From NCBI RefSeq assembly GCF_026914185.1, contig NC_070570.1:1426001-1490000 (forward strand): 64,000 nt of DNA. Direction: 5' to 3'. This document shows positions 33,217 to 43,776 of the stretch, in pieces (position 1 is the stretch's first letter; every line of letters starts with the position of its first letter). A model generated the notes under the pieces. The model was not told the origin of the DNA. It ran no database searches and saw nothing but the letters and a program-made list of their open reading frames with translations. Source of the stretch: Puccinia triticina (Eukaryota; Basidiomycota; Pucciniomycetes; Pucciniales; Pucciniaceae). The translations under genes were made by a program, and so were the position numbers.

Positions 33217-33814
33217 GGCAAAAACAGAACTAGGATATTCCCAAGCAAGCTTTACTTATATGCAAATTTGATAGTGGAAATGGGGCAAATGATATACGGT
33301 ATTTATGTGGGGAATTGGGAGGAATGAATGCCTTTATTTTGACTGTGTTTTTGAATGTGTTTTGTGTGCCTTTATTTTATGAAAATGTGCTTTGAAAATT
33401 GTATTTTATCATTATCATAATTCAGACAGAGCTTGCTTTTATAAGAAAGGGAAGCCCCTGGACTTCAGTTGATGCACGATCCGCCCCTCTTAGCCGCACA
33501 GTCCGCAGCGCCGCGCCGCCATGAAACCCCGACTCCATCGGACTCAAGGAGTCCAAACACTGCCACATCACCAGGGGACCAACCCATCACCGCCACTCGA
33601 ACTCGATCGGACTCCACAACGCCCCTTGGACTCCACGGCACCGACACCATCCCAGACCCTCGGGCCTTGCCCACACTAGTCTTCCCGATGGCGCAACCAA
33701 ATCCAATGGCGCAACCGATGGCGCAACAGATGGCGCAACCAAATCCAATGGCGCCACAACCCAATCCGATGCCCCACCCGAACGGTTTGGCGCAGCCCAA
33801 CTCAATGGCGCAAC

Positions 33815-33896
33815 TGTTAAAACTAACAATGCATTTTGCAGACGCTTAGCAGAAAATGATTGACTTGGGCAGGATTTGAACCAGCAACCTTAGCTT

Positions 33897-33949
<53 letters not shown>

Positions 33950-33999
33950 CCATGCCTGATGTGTTGATTTTGACCACTGAGGATTACAACATTTCAACA
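33815..33999 (-). repeat. TRIM LTR, left copy (3' LTR)
   Basis: 185 bp with terminal TGTT(A/G)AAA inverted ends. It differs from the right copy by very few bases (for example CAGCAACC against CAGCGACC), indicating a recent insertion. It contains the tRNA-like unit at 33862-33950. Confidence 0.88.
33862..33950 (-). tRNA. tRNA-like gene inside the left TRIM LTR
   Basis: On the minus strand an 89-nt unit has a 7-bp acceptor stem GACTTGG/CCAAGTC, a D-arm GCCT...AGGC, an A box TAGCCTAGTTGG, a B box GGTTCAAATCC and a T-stem with one mismatch; TTTT follows shortly downstream. Two folds compete: (a) a class II shape with stem GCACT/AGTGT, an 8-nt loop, and a long variable arm CTTAGC/GCTAAG; (b) a canonical anticodon arm CTTAG-CTTCAAG-CTAAG with anticodon TCA plus a 19-nt insert. 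The odd loop in (a) and insert in (b) argue against a normal decoding tRNA. Confidence 0.7.
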
Positions 34000-34263
34000 C
34001 ACCTCCTTAATCCACAGTGGGAGAATAGGAGACCCTGAAGTCAATCATTCCTGAGCTAGTCTATACAGTGAGAATGCATATTGCATAAGTGGATTTTGCA
34101 TATTCCAAAGTAGGGTTATACCCCAAAGCTGCATATGGCAGAAGTGGATTTTGCATATTCCAAAGTAGGGTTATACCCCAAAGCTGCATATTGCATAAGT
34201 ACAATATTGCATAATCTCATGTAAATGCATATCATGCGCATAGCACATTTCGACTGTTAATCG

Positions 34264-34345
34264 TGTTAAAACTAACAATGCATTTTGCAGACGCTTAGCA
34301 GAAAATGATTGACTTGGGCAGGATTTGAACCAGCGACCTTAGCTT

Positions 34346-34398
<53 letters not shown>

Positions 34399-34448
34399 CC
34401 ATGCCTGATGTGTTGATTTTGACCACTGAGGATTACAACATTTCAACA
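34264..34448 (-). repeat. TRIM LTR, right copy (5' LTR)
   Basis: Same 185-bp sequence as the left copy, bordered on the right by the TSD GCAAC. With the element on the minus strand this is the promoter LTR. No TGG-starting primer binding site is obvious next to it. Confidence 0.88.
34311..34399 (-). tRNA. tRNA-like gene inside the right TRIM LTR
   Basis: Same 89-nt unit as at 33862-33950. The single noticed difference lies in the stretch before the T-arm. A and B boxes and the acceptor stem are unchanged, so both copies retain Pol III promoter signals. Confidence 0.7.
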
Positions 34449-36059
34449 GCAACCGCTTTCGATGTCGCAGGCAACCCCAGTGTCGCAGCCCCTTGGTGGG
34501 CAGCAATCCTGGGACGAGTTTCAAGGTAATTACAACCCTTTGGGCACCCATCAAGACTACAGCTTAACCCCCGGACATGACCCACGCCTCATCCCCGGTA
34601 ACAACCTCTCCGGACACCCAGGCCCCCCATTTGGAAGCAACCCCGCCTCCTCCATCGGAAACAACTCCCTTGCCCTCAGAGGGCCCAATCATCCTCCTGG
34701 TGAGTATTGATCCACTCACTCACTCCTTCCCCCATCTCATCTCCAACCCCCTCCCCTTCAGCTGAAAGCGTGTCAGGTTCCAACCCCCCAGACGTGCACA
34801 ACCGACTGAGCGAGGCAGGACCCCAACGCACGCCCACAGTGGCCCGAACTGGCGCACCGGCGTCCCCTTACGCCATGAATCCGTTACCACCCAAACCCCA
34901 TCAAGCGTGGTCGCCAAGCAGTGCCAACTCGAGGCAACTGAGTCGATCCTTGCAATCAAGTGGCGGACAGTCTGTGGCCCTTTCGCCCGAAGACCTTGAG
35001 GAGATGCAGGTGGCCCTACAAGCCATCAAGGGCACCTTTTCCCTCAGTCCCGAGCTGGTGGAACGGGCCCAGCCCCTATTTCAGGTGAGTGATCGACCTT
35101 CTTACTCGGGTCAGGTAGTCTGTTGAAGCCTTCCAGATTTGCAGATGACGCCAGAAGCCCGCAACATGGCCATACTCCTATTGGCCCTCCATAATGGCCT
35201 CAATCCGCGCTCAACATCCGTTGGCTCGATCACTATTCCGGACGAAACCGCTTCCCCCTTCGAGTTCAGCAACCTCTTCAAGACCCATCTCCGCAAGACC
35301 GTCCAACGAGTGTTACTCCGTGAGGACCTTCGATCTTACGGCAGCCGCGCCGCAACTCGGTTGCGAGTCAATGAGACCCCGGTCTCCAAAGCCATTGTAA
35401 GTCTCTCCTCTCTCAGTATATTGCAGTACATTTTCTCACCTATCTCTCAACAGGGTGCAATCGAGAGTGCGTCGGCAGAATTCCGTGCCGCGCACTTACC
35501 GCCTTCGGGTCACGATGGCCCCGAATTGAAAGCACTTGTTACCGAGTACGTGAAGCAAGAAAAAACCGCCCTGGCTCTGCTCATCAAGGTCGGTCTCACG
35601 GGGGGGGGACCCCCTCCAAGGTACCCAACCTCTATTCGCTCATTGCGCACGTTTACTCGACTTTCCACCCCGATTTCAAAAAGGCGGACGACGAATTCAT
35701 TCATAAGAAAGTTCCCGCCGGCGCCAAGATCCGCTTGTCCTACCTGCGCTTCATGGCCAACCGTAACCGAATCACCCAACGTCGACAATCGACCCGGAAG
35801 CAAATCTCCTTCTGGGACGATATCGACGAGGACCTAGTTAGAATCAGGAAGAAGTCGCCCGCATACGGCGTGGCGTACTCTAAGCTCATCCTTGACCTCA
35901 ACCAACAACTCTGGGACGGTAAGAAGACCGTCCGCGATGTCAACGACAACCCGGCCGAGAACCAAGAGCCCCCTTCCGAAGAACAAATCATGGAGCACGT
36001 GGCCTCCATTGCTGAAAATCCACCCCCCCCGGAAGTTGTATTACCTCCCAACTAAAACC

Positions 36060-36195
36060 CTATCCCTTTCTCTCTTTCCCCCTTCTCTCTCTTTCCCCCT
36101 TCTCTCTCTTTCCCCCTTCTCTCTCTTTCCCCCTTCTCTCTATTTCCCCCTTTCTCTTTCCCCCTTCTGTCTCTCTCCCCCCCTTCTGTCTCTCC
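36060..36195. repeat. Pyrimidine microsatellite (TCTCTCTTTCCCCCT)n
   Basis: About six tandem copies of a 15-18 bp C/T unit follow directly after the stop codon at 36055, in the 3' UTR. Pure strand asymmetry is kept over about 130 bp. Confidence 0.85.
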
Positions 36196-36299
36196 TCTGT
36201 ACGTACAATGATATATTAGCCGAATGAGAAATACACGCAGCGATATCCCAACCAATTGTGAGGGGCGGGCCCAAGGGCCCGCCCGATCCCGGAGCATTC

Positions 36300-36390
36300 T
36301 GTCCAATCAAGCCCGATCGGGGGAGCCCGATCAGAGGAGCCCGATCAGAGGAGCCCGATCAGAGGAGCCCGATCGGGGGGGCCGATCTGG
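36300..36390. repeat. 16-bp tandem repeat GAGCCCGATCAGAGGA
   Basis: About five copies, some with GATCGGGG in place of GATCAGAG. It leads into the TTCGAAG-rich block. Frames through it give Arg-Ser-Pro-type repeats and are not treated as coding. Confidence 0.8.
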
Positions 36391-36409
36391 GGAGCCCGAC
36401 AGGACGCAC

Positions 36410-36770
36410 ACTTCGAATGGCCTTCGAAGAATCTTCCGAGTGCCTTCGAAGGCCAGTTCAAATGCATTCGAAGCCTCTTCGAAGTCGCCATTCGAAGGGG
36501 CTTCGAAGTAGCAATACTTCGAAGTTTTTCCGAAGGCCTGGCGAAGGATCTTCGAATGACATTTGGAGAGCCTTCGGAGGAAGGTTTTCCTCCGAAGGCT
36601 CTCCGAAGTACATTCGAAGTTCCATTGAAATCTTCCTTCGGAGGAACTTCGTCAGATATTTTGACCAAGTGCCGACCGTCCGCTGCTGCTGGCGGGTACT
36701 TTGGAGGCTCTCCGAAACACTTTCGGAGATACTTTGGAGTTTTGCGTCCGCCGTGTACTCCTCAACTCCG
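36410..36770. repeat. TTCGAAG/CTTCGGAG-rich block 5' of a coiled-coil gene
   Basis: More than a dozen TTCGAA or TTCGGA motifs occur in 350 bp, for example GCCTTCGAAGGCC, CTCTTCGAAG, and GAAGGTTTTCCTCCGAAGG. Inverted pairs of these could fold into long stems. Similar in composition to 27240-27790. Confidence 0.7.
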
Positions 36771-36777
36771 CGCCGCG

Positions 36778-37194
36778 ATGGACCAAGCCATCCGGAATTC
36801 CACCGACACCGTTGTCCGCCAAATCGCCGAGTCAGAAGGTCGGTCAGCCCGGCGGCTCAGGCAATTGGAAGTTCGAACGGCCCAGCGGCTCAGACATTTG
36901 GAAGCTCGAGTAGCAGCTCGCATCACCCGCCAGCTCCGAGAATCGGAAGCTCAAACTGCGGACCTCATCACCCGCCAGCTCCGAGAATCGGAAGCTCGAA
37001 CGGCAGACCTCATCACTCGTCAGCTCAGACTATCGGAAGCTCGCACAGCAGCTCGCATCAACCGCCAGACGGATCAGATCATCCAGAGGCTAGCCGTCGT
37101 GGAGGCTGACACAACGAACATCTTGCAGCTCTTTGACGGTATCACCCCCGCCGTGAATCAATTTGCTCGGCAACAGCGCAACCTCCGTAGATAG
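36778..37194 (+). CDS. Lineage-specific protein with 17-residue helical repeats
   Basis: Function unknown. From MDQAIRNSTDTVVRQ the protein has about six degenerate units of 17 residues close to ITRQLRESEARTADL, rich in Arg, Glu and Leu, which predict a charged coiled coil. The tail VVEADTTNILQLFDG to NLRR-stop is not repetitive. The frame stays open upstream to 36556, but that part lies in the TTCGAAG repeat and is probably non-coding. No membrane segment or signal. The gene is plausible but not certain. Confidence 0.5.
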   Translation: MDQAIRNSTDTVVRQIAESEGRSARRLRQLEVRTAQRLRHLEARVAARITRQLRESEAQTADLITRQLRESEARTADLITRQLRLSEARTAARINRQTDQIIQRLAVVEADTTNILQLFDGITPAVNQFARQQRNLRR

Positions 37195-37199
37195 TCTCC

Positions 37200-38650
37200 A
37201 CTGCTTTACGTCTCTAGGTGTGTATGGAATTTTTGTCACATAGCTGTATATAAAACATCATGAAAGCAAGCTATGCCGAGTCTTGAAATTTTGTTCTTGT
37301 TCCAAAATTTGAAACACAGAGAAAATATGCCTTTCCTTGTTGTGAAAATCTGATTGATAACTGTGGAAGAGCAATCAATGAACTGGCGCGAGAGCGTCGT
37401 CGCGAAGCGACTCTAAGGAGGTACTTGATCCCTTCAAAATCTTTACATCAGCTTACACAAGAAAAATTGGTGGGAGATATTGTTCAAACAGTTCAAAGGC
37501 CGGTTCAAGCTATGCTTTGAACGTCTTCGATAATCTTTTTAAAAGATCAAGTTCAATTGTTAAGAAAAGTATCCGCAAAGCCTGGCCGGCGAGACCTGTG
37601 TGGATGAAGAGTCTTCAAACATTCTCACAGGCTTTGCATGCCGCTGGCAACCCAATGATTTCATCGCAATCGAGCGGACACCAAGAGAAATCGCGCCTCG
37701 ATCATCGCTCATCCCGCAATTCCCCCAAACAGTGCTTGCCCATCGATCGAAGCCCATCAACTTCGCACATCACTCTCGCATCTATAACATAGAACATCAT
37801 CCGGGCGGTGGAGATCCATTCCTTGAGGTCTTGCTCGGCAGTCCTGCTCAAATTCAATCAAGCCATGAGTTGACGTGTTTTCCAGCCAAAGTTTTCCATG
37901 CAATTGTTCACCAAGTCATGGTCAGGTGATTTGTGATACAAACATGATTCTGGTGAGAGGAGTTCTTGAGATAAATAGAATTGACAACCAACCTTTACAC
38001 TAACCTAATCAAGTTCCTCGCGGCTGTCGAACCCGATGGCATGAAGGACCTGACTGTATCCCCCCAGACTTTCAAGGTGGCTTTGCCACGGCTCGTCACA
38101 TTTCACTCCCATAAGCTATCCACGTACCGTGACGTCCGCTGCTATCCTCCAACTCCGGTAACGTTACGAGTATAACGGAGCAAAACCCTGGCAATTTGGA
38201 TTGTAACTAGATATTCTTTTTTGGCTCCCCAGGAAGTATTCATGTGGTATCATAGCTTTTCAACCCCTGATTATCGTGTCTGCAACGCATTGCTGCGATA
38301 ATATGGATTCATGGATGGGAAGGGCTTCTTTTTCTTTCCAGTCCTTCCCTCCATCATTTGAAACAAAGTAAAACCAGAAGATCAACATTGCAAAAAAGGA
38401 AGACAAGATAGAGGAAAAGATTGTACAAGCATATGATGTCAAATAAGATGTTAGCAATCAGATTCACTGGTCAAGATTTGAAATTTTTGGGGTACTCCAG
38501 ATTCCGTTCCAGCTTGATGTTGCTGAGGTGAGATCAAGCTTGAACAACGCAAGTCAAAACTATTTCCATACTGTTTTAGCCATCCGTTATGTGGACCAAG
38601 GGATATCCAACCTAGCTGGGGAGGGGGGGGGGGAGTAATTGAGGAACGTT
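37200..38650 (+). other. Possible degraded gene, not resolved
   Basis: Several open blocks look non-random: around 37350-37520 (NELARERRREATLRRYLIP), around 37600-37929 (WQPNDFIAIERTPREIAPR), and around 38016-38160, preceded by an AG and followed by GTAACG. They are in different frames and could not be joined with confidence. Nothing was recognised. Confidence 0.3.
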
Positions 38651-38663
38651 TGGATGACAAGAA

Positions 38664-40476
38664 CTAGCTCGTCAGGTTCTGAGCGGGGGCGGGAGGGTTT
38701 TGACTAGAGCTACCGTTGTCGATGATGTCGAGTGCTCGAGACTGTGATTGACTCAACTCACTCCCCTCGTCGTCCGTAGAGTTGATAAATGCCATCATCT
38801 TGCTGGAGATTTCGACTGGCATCTTTTCTGCTTCTCTGAGTGACCGCCAATGTGGCCACGGTATTTCTTGGCTTGAGTGACGGTTCCAAAAGGCGATGTA
38901 GTCAATAGTCATTCCGTATGCAACCATTTGATCGAGGTCCGAGACTTCGTCTCCTGCTTTGAGTAGCATGAGAATGGCCATGTGGCTTCGTGGCCAGTAT
39001 GGGTCTGGTTCCAACGAGAGGGCAGCGGGTCGAGAGAGGTACCACTTGAGGTACGCGACAAGTACTACGAGGCATTCAGGGGGTATTGGTTTGCTTCCAG
39101 GTGCATATATGAGTCCGGCGACTCCGCTCACCAGGAAGGCACAAAGATAATGAACTGGTCGCTTGCGAAGTCTTTTGATGATGTTCGTCTCGTCCGGGTC
39201 ATTAATCTCACGAAGAATGGACTGGACTTCGCAAATTTTCATTAAGAACTCGGAGAACTTGGAGGGGCCCAGCTGGGGTGCTTCGTCTTCGAGTGAAGCA
39301 TAGAAAAAAACAATCGAATCTCTGATGACCTGAGGCCATCTTTGATTGAAGTGGGTGAGTGGCCATTCAGACGAGGTTTTGGCCACGTACTGCAGGGCGC
39401 GTCGTAATCGAGCATGTGAAAGGGGGAGATCGGGCTCTTCCTGGAAGTGTTCAAATAATGCCATGTTGATTGCCGGGTGGATGAGGTTTTTGTTCAAAGT
39501 CAAATCCATGACCTTGGGATCTGCGCACAAAAAAAAAAAAACTGCTTCAATGATTTTTGATTTATTATAGCATGAAGCTTACCTAGTGCCAAGAGCTGCT
39601 TGGCCAAAGCTTCCGGTGCAATTTTCTCCTCCGGCTTGATGAAACGTCGGTGCAGGAGATTTGCAGGCAAAGATCTATCCCAGTCGGAATATGACTCGAG
39701 GTATGACTCGAGGTAAATGTTCATCGCAGAGCCTAGGTTTTCAAAATGGGTTGGTAATAGTGTTTGATGATTGAAGCCATGGATAAATTCCAATGGTGCG
39801 GATTGGGAGGGATGAGTGGTAGAGAAACCACGGGGAGTTAGGTCACGAGTAGCAAGTTGAAAGGTGTCATAATTTGTAGTGTGATCGGTCATCTTCTGCT
39901 GCATTGAGGCAACGAGGTTGGCAAGCTGTTCCTGTTTTTCCTCGATCGGTTTCAGCTTGGTAATTTGTGATTGCAACTGGGAGACGACGTTTGCGAGATC
40001 ATCGATTTTTTGGATCGCGGGTTTCAGGGATGCCAACTGAGCCACGTCGTCCTGGAGTTTAGCAACCAGTGCCTCCAAGGCAAGAATATGATTTTCGCAG
40101 TGCTCCACGCGCTGCCGCAAGTGCTCGTTTTCTTCCTCAAGGTGCTGGAGTACAGCATTCGACGTGTTTGCGGTTGCCGAGTCGGTGACCATCCTGTTCG
40201 AGGAGGCCCAGGTAGGACCGCTATCTGTACGGGCGCGTTTGGTGGGAGTAGCAGCGCTATCTGGACGGGTGCGTTGGGCGGGGGCAGGATTGCCTTGATT
40301 GGTTTTGTGCACATATGATATTTCCGAGGTTGGTGACGAGGGGCGACCGCGTCCCTTTGTTTTGTCCGCTGATTGCAATCACAAGCAAGAGTCAGCCGAC
40401 CAGCTTACATGAGCTGGAGGAGGTACACCATCGAAGTACACTTACTCCGGCTACTCGGATTCGGTTCAGCGTCCAT
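38664..40476 (-). CDS. Lineage-specific coiled-coil protein
   Basis: Three exons, 40446-40476, 39583-40368 and 38664-39520, join in frame through GT-AG introns to give about 557 residues. The short first exon encodes MDAEPNPSSR. Exon 2 has a basic low-complexity leader, then a long coiled coil (residues about 75-180; LQHLEEENEHLRQRVEHCEN and leucine-rich heptads). The region after it, including NLIHPAINMALFEHFQEE and RDSIVFFYASLEDEAPQL, appears globular. The C-terminus is Ser/Asn/Gln-rich and ends NLTS. No known domain was recognised. It could be a host gene or a domesticated or transposon-borne gene of a rust family. Confidence 0.65.
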
Positions 40477-40585
40477 GGCGCGTTGAGGGCAAATTGAGAT
40501 CGGTCTTAAAAGTTCATATGTACAACTGGCCGAGTAATCGAAGCATCTCCCCGGGGGTCGCTAAATCGGGTCCCCGGGTCCCTCC

Positions 40586-43004
40586 ATGGTCACTCGATCA
40601 CCACTCAGTTCTCCCTCACCAGCCTGGAATCCTCTGGTATCCGCATCGATGTCTTCATCGAGTGTCTTGTCTGCCCTCGGAATCGACACGGCTGATGGTC
40701 TCTCACCCAGCGCACTGTCGAACCTGGTCTGTAGGAAAGTCCCGTTTGCTATCGAGTTGCACAAGATCACTGATTGCCGTTCTCTTTGGGCGCTAGATCC
40801 TGACCTCCTTCCAAAACTTGCGCATTAGCCCAGAAGGTCGGATTGAACGCTTTTCAAATTTCAGTGGACTGTCCATACCCCATTGTCCTCATCAGTGCAA
40901 CCATCGTACTCATGCAAGACCCGAATCACCCGCAGATTTCCCTGAGATCGCACCCCAAGCTGCCCAACTATCGGTGGATCTAGAACATGCTTACACTCTT
41001 CAGGCCTCAAGGGCCGAGAAATTAGCAGATAATGTCGAGCAGTTTTGTGCGCCTTTCTACCCCTGATTTTCATTCCCTCCTTCAGATCAATCATACTGAC
41101 CTCGTGTCACGACTGCTCTCAGATGGAGGTCGGAAAAAAGAATATGAAGACTTGCAAGCGGAAATCAAAGTTTGTAGTTTTTTACAGTTTGGCGACGGCT
41201 TCCTTGGACGTCTATATGCCTCATGGGATTCTTGCTGAGTTCGTGCGGTTTTGTCAAAGACCAGTGGAGAGCTTTTGGACCTGCTTTCAGAGCTACTTGC
41301 TCACTTCCAAGCCGATTTATCATCGGTATCTACCTCGATAGCCGAACTTCAAGGCCGTTCCAAGTTGATCGAGAACCGATTAGAAGGGCGAAGGTCACTT
41401 GAACGCAAACTGTCCCCATACATCTCCAGCACTGTCATACCACCCTCGTTAATTTCGACAATCATGAGTACCGAGCCGAACGAAGCTTGGCTAACGGCGA
41501 TTGAAGAGCTGGAGATCCGATTAGTCTCATTACGCACATCTTCTTTCGAGAAACGACCGATCGACACCTCGGATCATGTGGCTGATAAACTGAGACTCGT
41601 CGCAGCCCACAAGATCCGCTCGTTCTTCATCTCCGCCCTGAGTCCTTTCCGGGTCTCAATCACCACCAATCTTCAAGTCACGCAGTCTTCTTTCTTGCTC
41701 AAGTATCGTCCGCTCTTCGCCTTCCTCCAGCGTCACTCAGCACGGATAGCCAACGAGGTCCAAAAAGCATACATCGGAACGGCCCGATGGTACTTCGAGA
41801 CCAGCTTTCGTCGGTACGTTAGAGCCTTGGAGAAAATCAAAGCTCGAGGGTGGGTTAAAGTCGGTCTGGTTGGCGATGCCCAATCGAGTCCCACAGTCCT
41901 GGATGACTCGGTAGTCTCACAATCTAAACTAGACGGGGCAGACGTGACTTTGGCATATTTGGCTGAGGATTCTTCATTTGTCAGTGACCTGGACATCATT
42001 TCCGATCTCTTGATACGATCAAAATACCGGTCTGATCAATCATTCTCTTCCAGCAACAACCACCCGAGGCCTTGTTCCGGTCCTTATCACTGGTGGCCAT
42101 AGACAACGCGATCTCAGAATGGAGCTTTGCAAATCATTTTTTTGGACAGCCTTCTCTGGGGATTGAACAAACTTCAGAATCCTCATCGACACTATTCCCA
42201 CCCAGCAGTAGACTTGATTCCGTCCCGGTTTCTCCATCAGGTAGTGCGACCGCGATGGTTAGGAAATCCAGTTTTGTCAGCAGTATCGCCGATTCAGATA
42301 GCTACTTGACCGGAACTCCCAGCGAAATGAATTCAAATAGTGGATTGAATGAGCCAAAGACCCAAACTGCCATCGATCTGGTCTTTAAACAAGTGATCGA
42401 ACCTGTTTTCGAGTATCACAAGGTAAGCTTCGCGCCCCCCAGTCTTTTCTCTGCGGAGTTCCTATCCTCCCAACTGAAGTGCCTGTCCTTGTTTCATTTC
42501 CAGACATTCACAACCAGCCTGTTGTCTATGAACGACCTGCCGGATACCAACAGTATTTATGCGATGATCCAATTGAATGAGGGGCTGCTTTCAGCGGCCA
42601 GTATGAACTGTCCGGCATTCGAGACGCATCTGATGGCGATCAAGATGAAACTGTGGCCGATATTCCAAACAAAGATGAATAAAGAGATCGAGAGTCTGGG
42701 CTCACCTTCGCAGAAGAAAGAGTCCAACGTCAAGCTAGTCTGTCAGAAGTATGTCTGGTTCTTCTCGACGATGATCGGCATGGAGTCCCTGAGGGATGAT
42801 GATAGTCTCGTCGGTGCGGCCGAGGAAGGCAAGGTTGTCAACGAGCTACTCAAGCTGAGAGACGCCCTCGTTTCATTCATCCAAGCTCATGCCCAAAATC
42901 TCTCCAGTCTAACTGAGTCGTCCAGGAAAACTTACCTAAGTTCAATCTATCAAGAAATCCAAACTGGGTTGATGGTCTGTGTCCCGCTACTCTTGGGCCA
43001 ATAA
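40586..43004 (+). CDS. VPS52: GARP/EARP complex subunit Vps52
   Basis: Vps52 is a subunit of the tethering complex for endosome-to-Golgi vesicles. Family features: a heptad-rich N-terminal half with ELLDLLSELLAHFQADLSS and LQGRSKLIENRLEGRRSLE, then AHKIRSFFISALSPFR, FLLKYRPLFAFLQRHS and ARWYFETSFRRYVRALEKI. The start is taken at ATG 40586 (MVTRSPLSSPSPAW). The 5' introns between 40800 and 41260 are not fully resolved. Two later introns fit well: 41980-42053 (phase 0, giving QQPPEALFRSLSL) and 42423-42503 (HK to TFTTSLLSM). The stop is at 43004. Intact as far as can be read. Confidence 0.85.
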
Positions 43005-43009
43005 AAAAT

Positions 43010-43776
43010 CGACCGAATAGCTGACCACTCTTACCGATGTATGGCATCGTCATTTTAGGGCTTTCCGTCTCATCACATACACAACCAGTCAGAAGCTGCT
43101 TACTGGAGAGAGTTGGTTTGGCGTACGAAATGAAATGCTTAAATAGCAGCAGCTTTGTATAGTTCTATACACTCCATTTGAAGAGCCTTTTTTGTTGGCT
43201 TCGAAGCTATCCTTGTGATCATTCTTTCAACCCTATCTTTAATTGGTTATGTACTGTGTATAAGAAATTGTACGACTTATTGAAGACGACTCTACGCAAG
43301 CAAATAATTCATTGTCCCAACTCCAAATAAACTGGTACAATTAGTTAAAACTGATCGAATGTATAAAAAAAAACTCTTTCTGCGTGTGTTAACACGGTGA
43401 GATTTGCATCTCACTCGAACTTAACACAAGCCCTTGTCCCTGCTGCGGCCGGGGGGGGGGGGGGGGGGCGCCCCCATTTGGCCTGGTCGAGATGCATACA
43501 CCCGGGGAGTCCTCCGACGAGGATATCTCGACGAATCCTCGTGGATTCCCCGTAGTGCCCCTGCGCGAGGTTGGACCAGCGGCTGCTGGTCCACACGTTC
43601 ACGTGATCTCCACCAAGTGGATCGCGGGGGCACCACGTGATGGCCCCGAGGATTCCACGGATATTTACAGATGTGTACACCATGAGAGCAATTTCGGCTC
43701 CCTCGGACCGACAACCCGACGACAAAGGGGCCCACGTCGGGCTACCGTGTGAAAACAGGGCAGCCCGTCGTCGGGG
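43010..43776. other. VPS52 3' flank and GC-rich repeat, target of hAT element 1
   Basis: To about 43420 this is AT-rich 3' UTR and intergenic DNA. From TTAACACAAGCCC (43419) a GC-rich repeat begins, with a G-run of about 20 near 43450. Similar ACTTGTGTTA ends occur near 50060 and 63560, suggesting a dispersed repeat family with ACACAAG termini. Confidence 0.45.

Larger units (their letters stand above)
33815..34448 (-). mobile_element. TRIM: miniature LTR element with tRNA-like genes in its LTRs, 5-bp TSD GCAAC
   Basis: Two 185-bp direct repeats (33815-33999 and 34264-34448), nearly identical, begin TGTTAAAAC and end TTTCAACA. They enclose a 264-bp non-coding core. GCAAC is duplicated at 33810-33814 and 34449-34453. 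TG...CA ends plus a 5-bp TSD are diagnostic of LTR retrotransposition. A purine tract (GGATTAAGGAGGTG on the minus strand) directly borders the left LTR, so the element reads right to left. The core has a direct repeat of about 56 bp. No coding capacity. Confidence 0.9.
33472..36055 (+). pseudogene. Lineage-specific gene split by a TRIM and shifted at a G homopolymer
   Basis: Function unknown. It starts MHDPPLLAAQSAAP and has a Pro-rich part with MAQPNP repeats. The TRIM at 33815-34448 lies inside an ATGGCGCAAC codon run. Removing it with one TSD copy gives MAQPLSMSQATPVSQPLGG without frame change. GT-AG introns follow at 34700-34761, 35085-35144 and 35397-35453. The conserved-looking half includes MTPEARNMAILLLALHNG, NLFKTHLRKTVQRVLLRED, then HVYSTFHPDFKKADDEF and RQISFWDDIDEDLVRIRKK-like sequence to a stop at 36055. 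At 35609-35618 a run of nine G puts the downstream exon one frame off; seven or ten would be in frame. Confidence 0.65.

Noticed and set aside
35588..35620. A 33-bp mini-intron instead of the G-run frameshift
   Set aside because: It is far shorter than any other intron here and lacks room for a branch point; a homopolymer indel is simpler.
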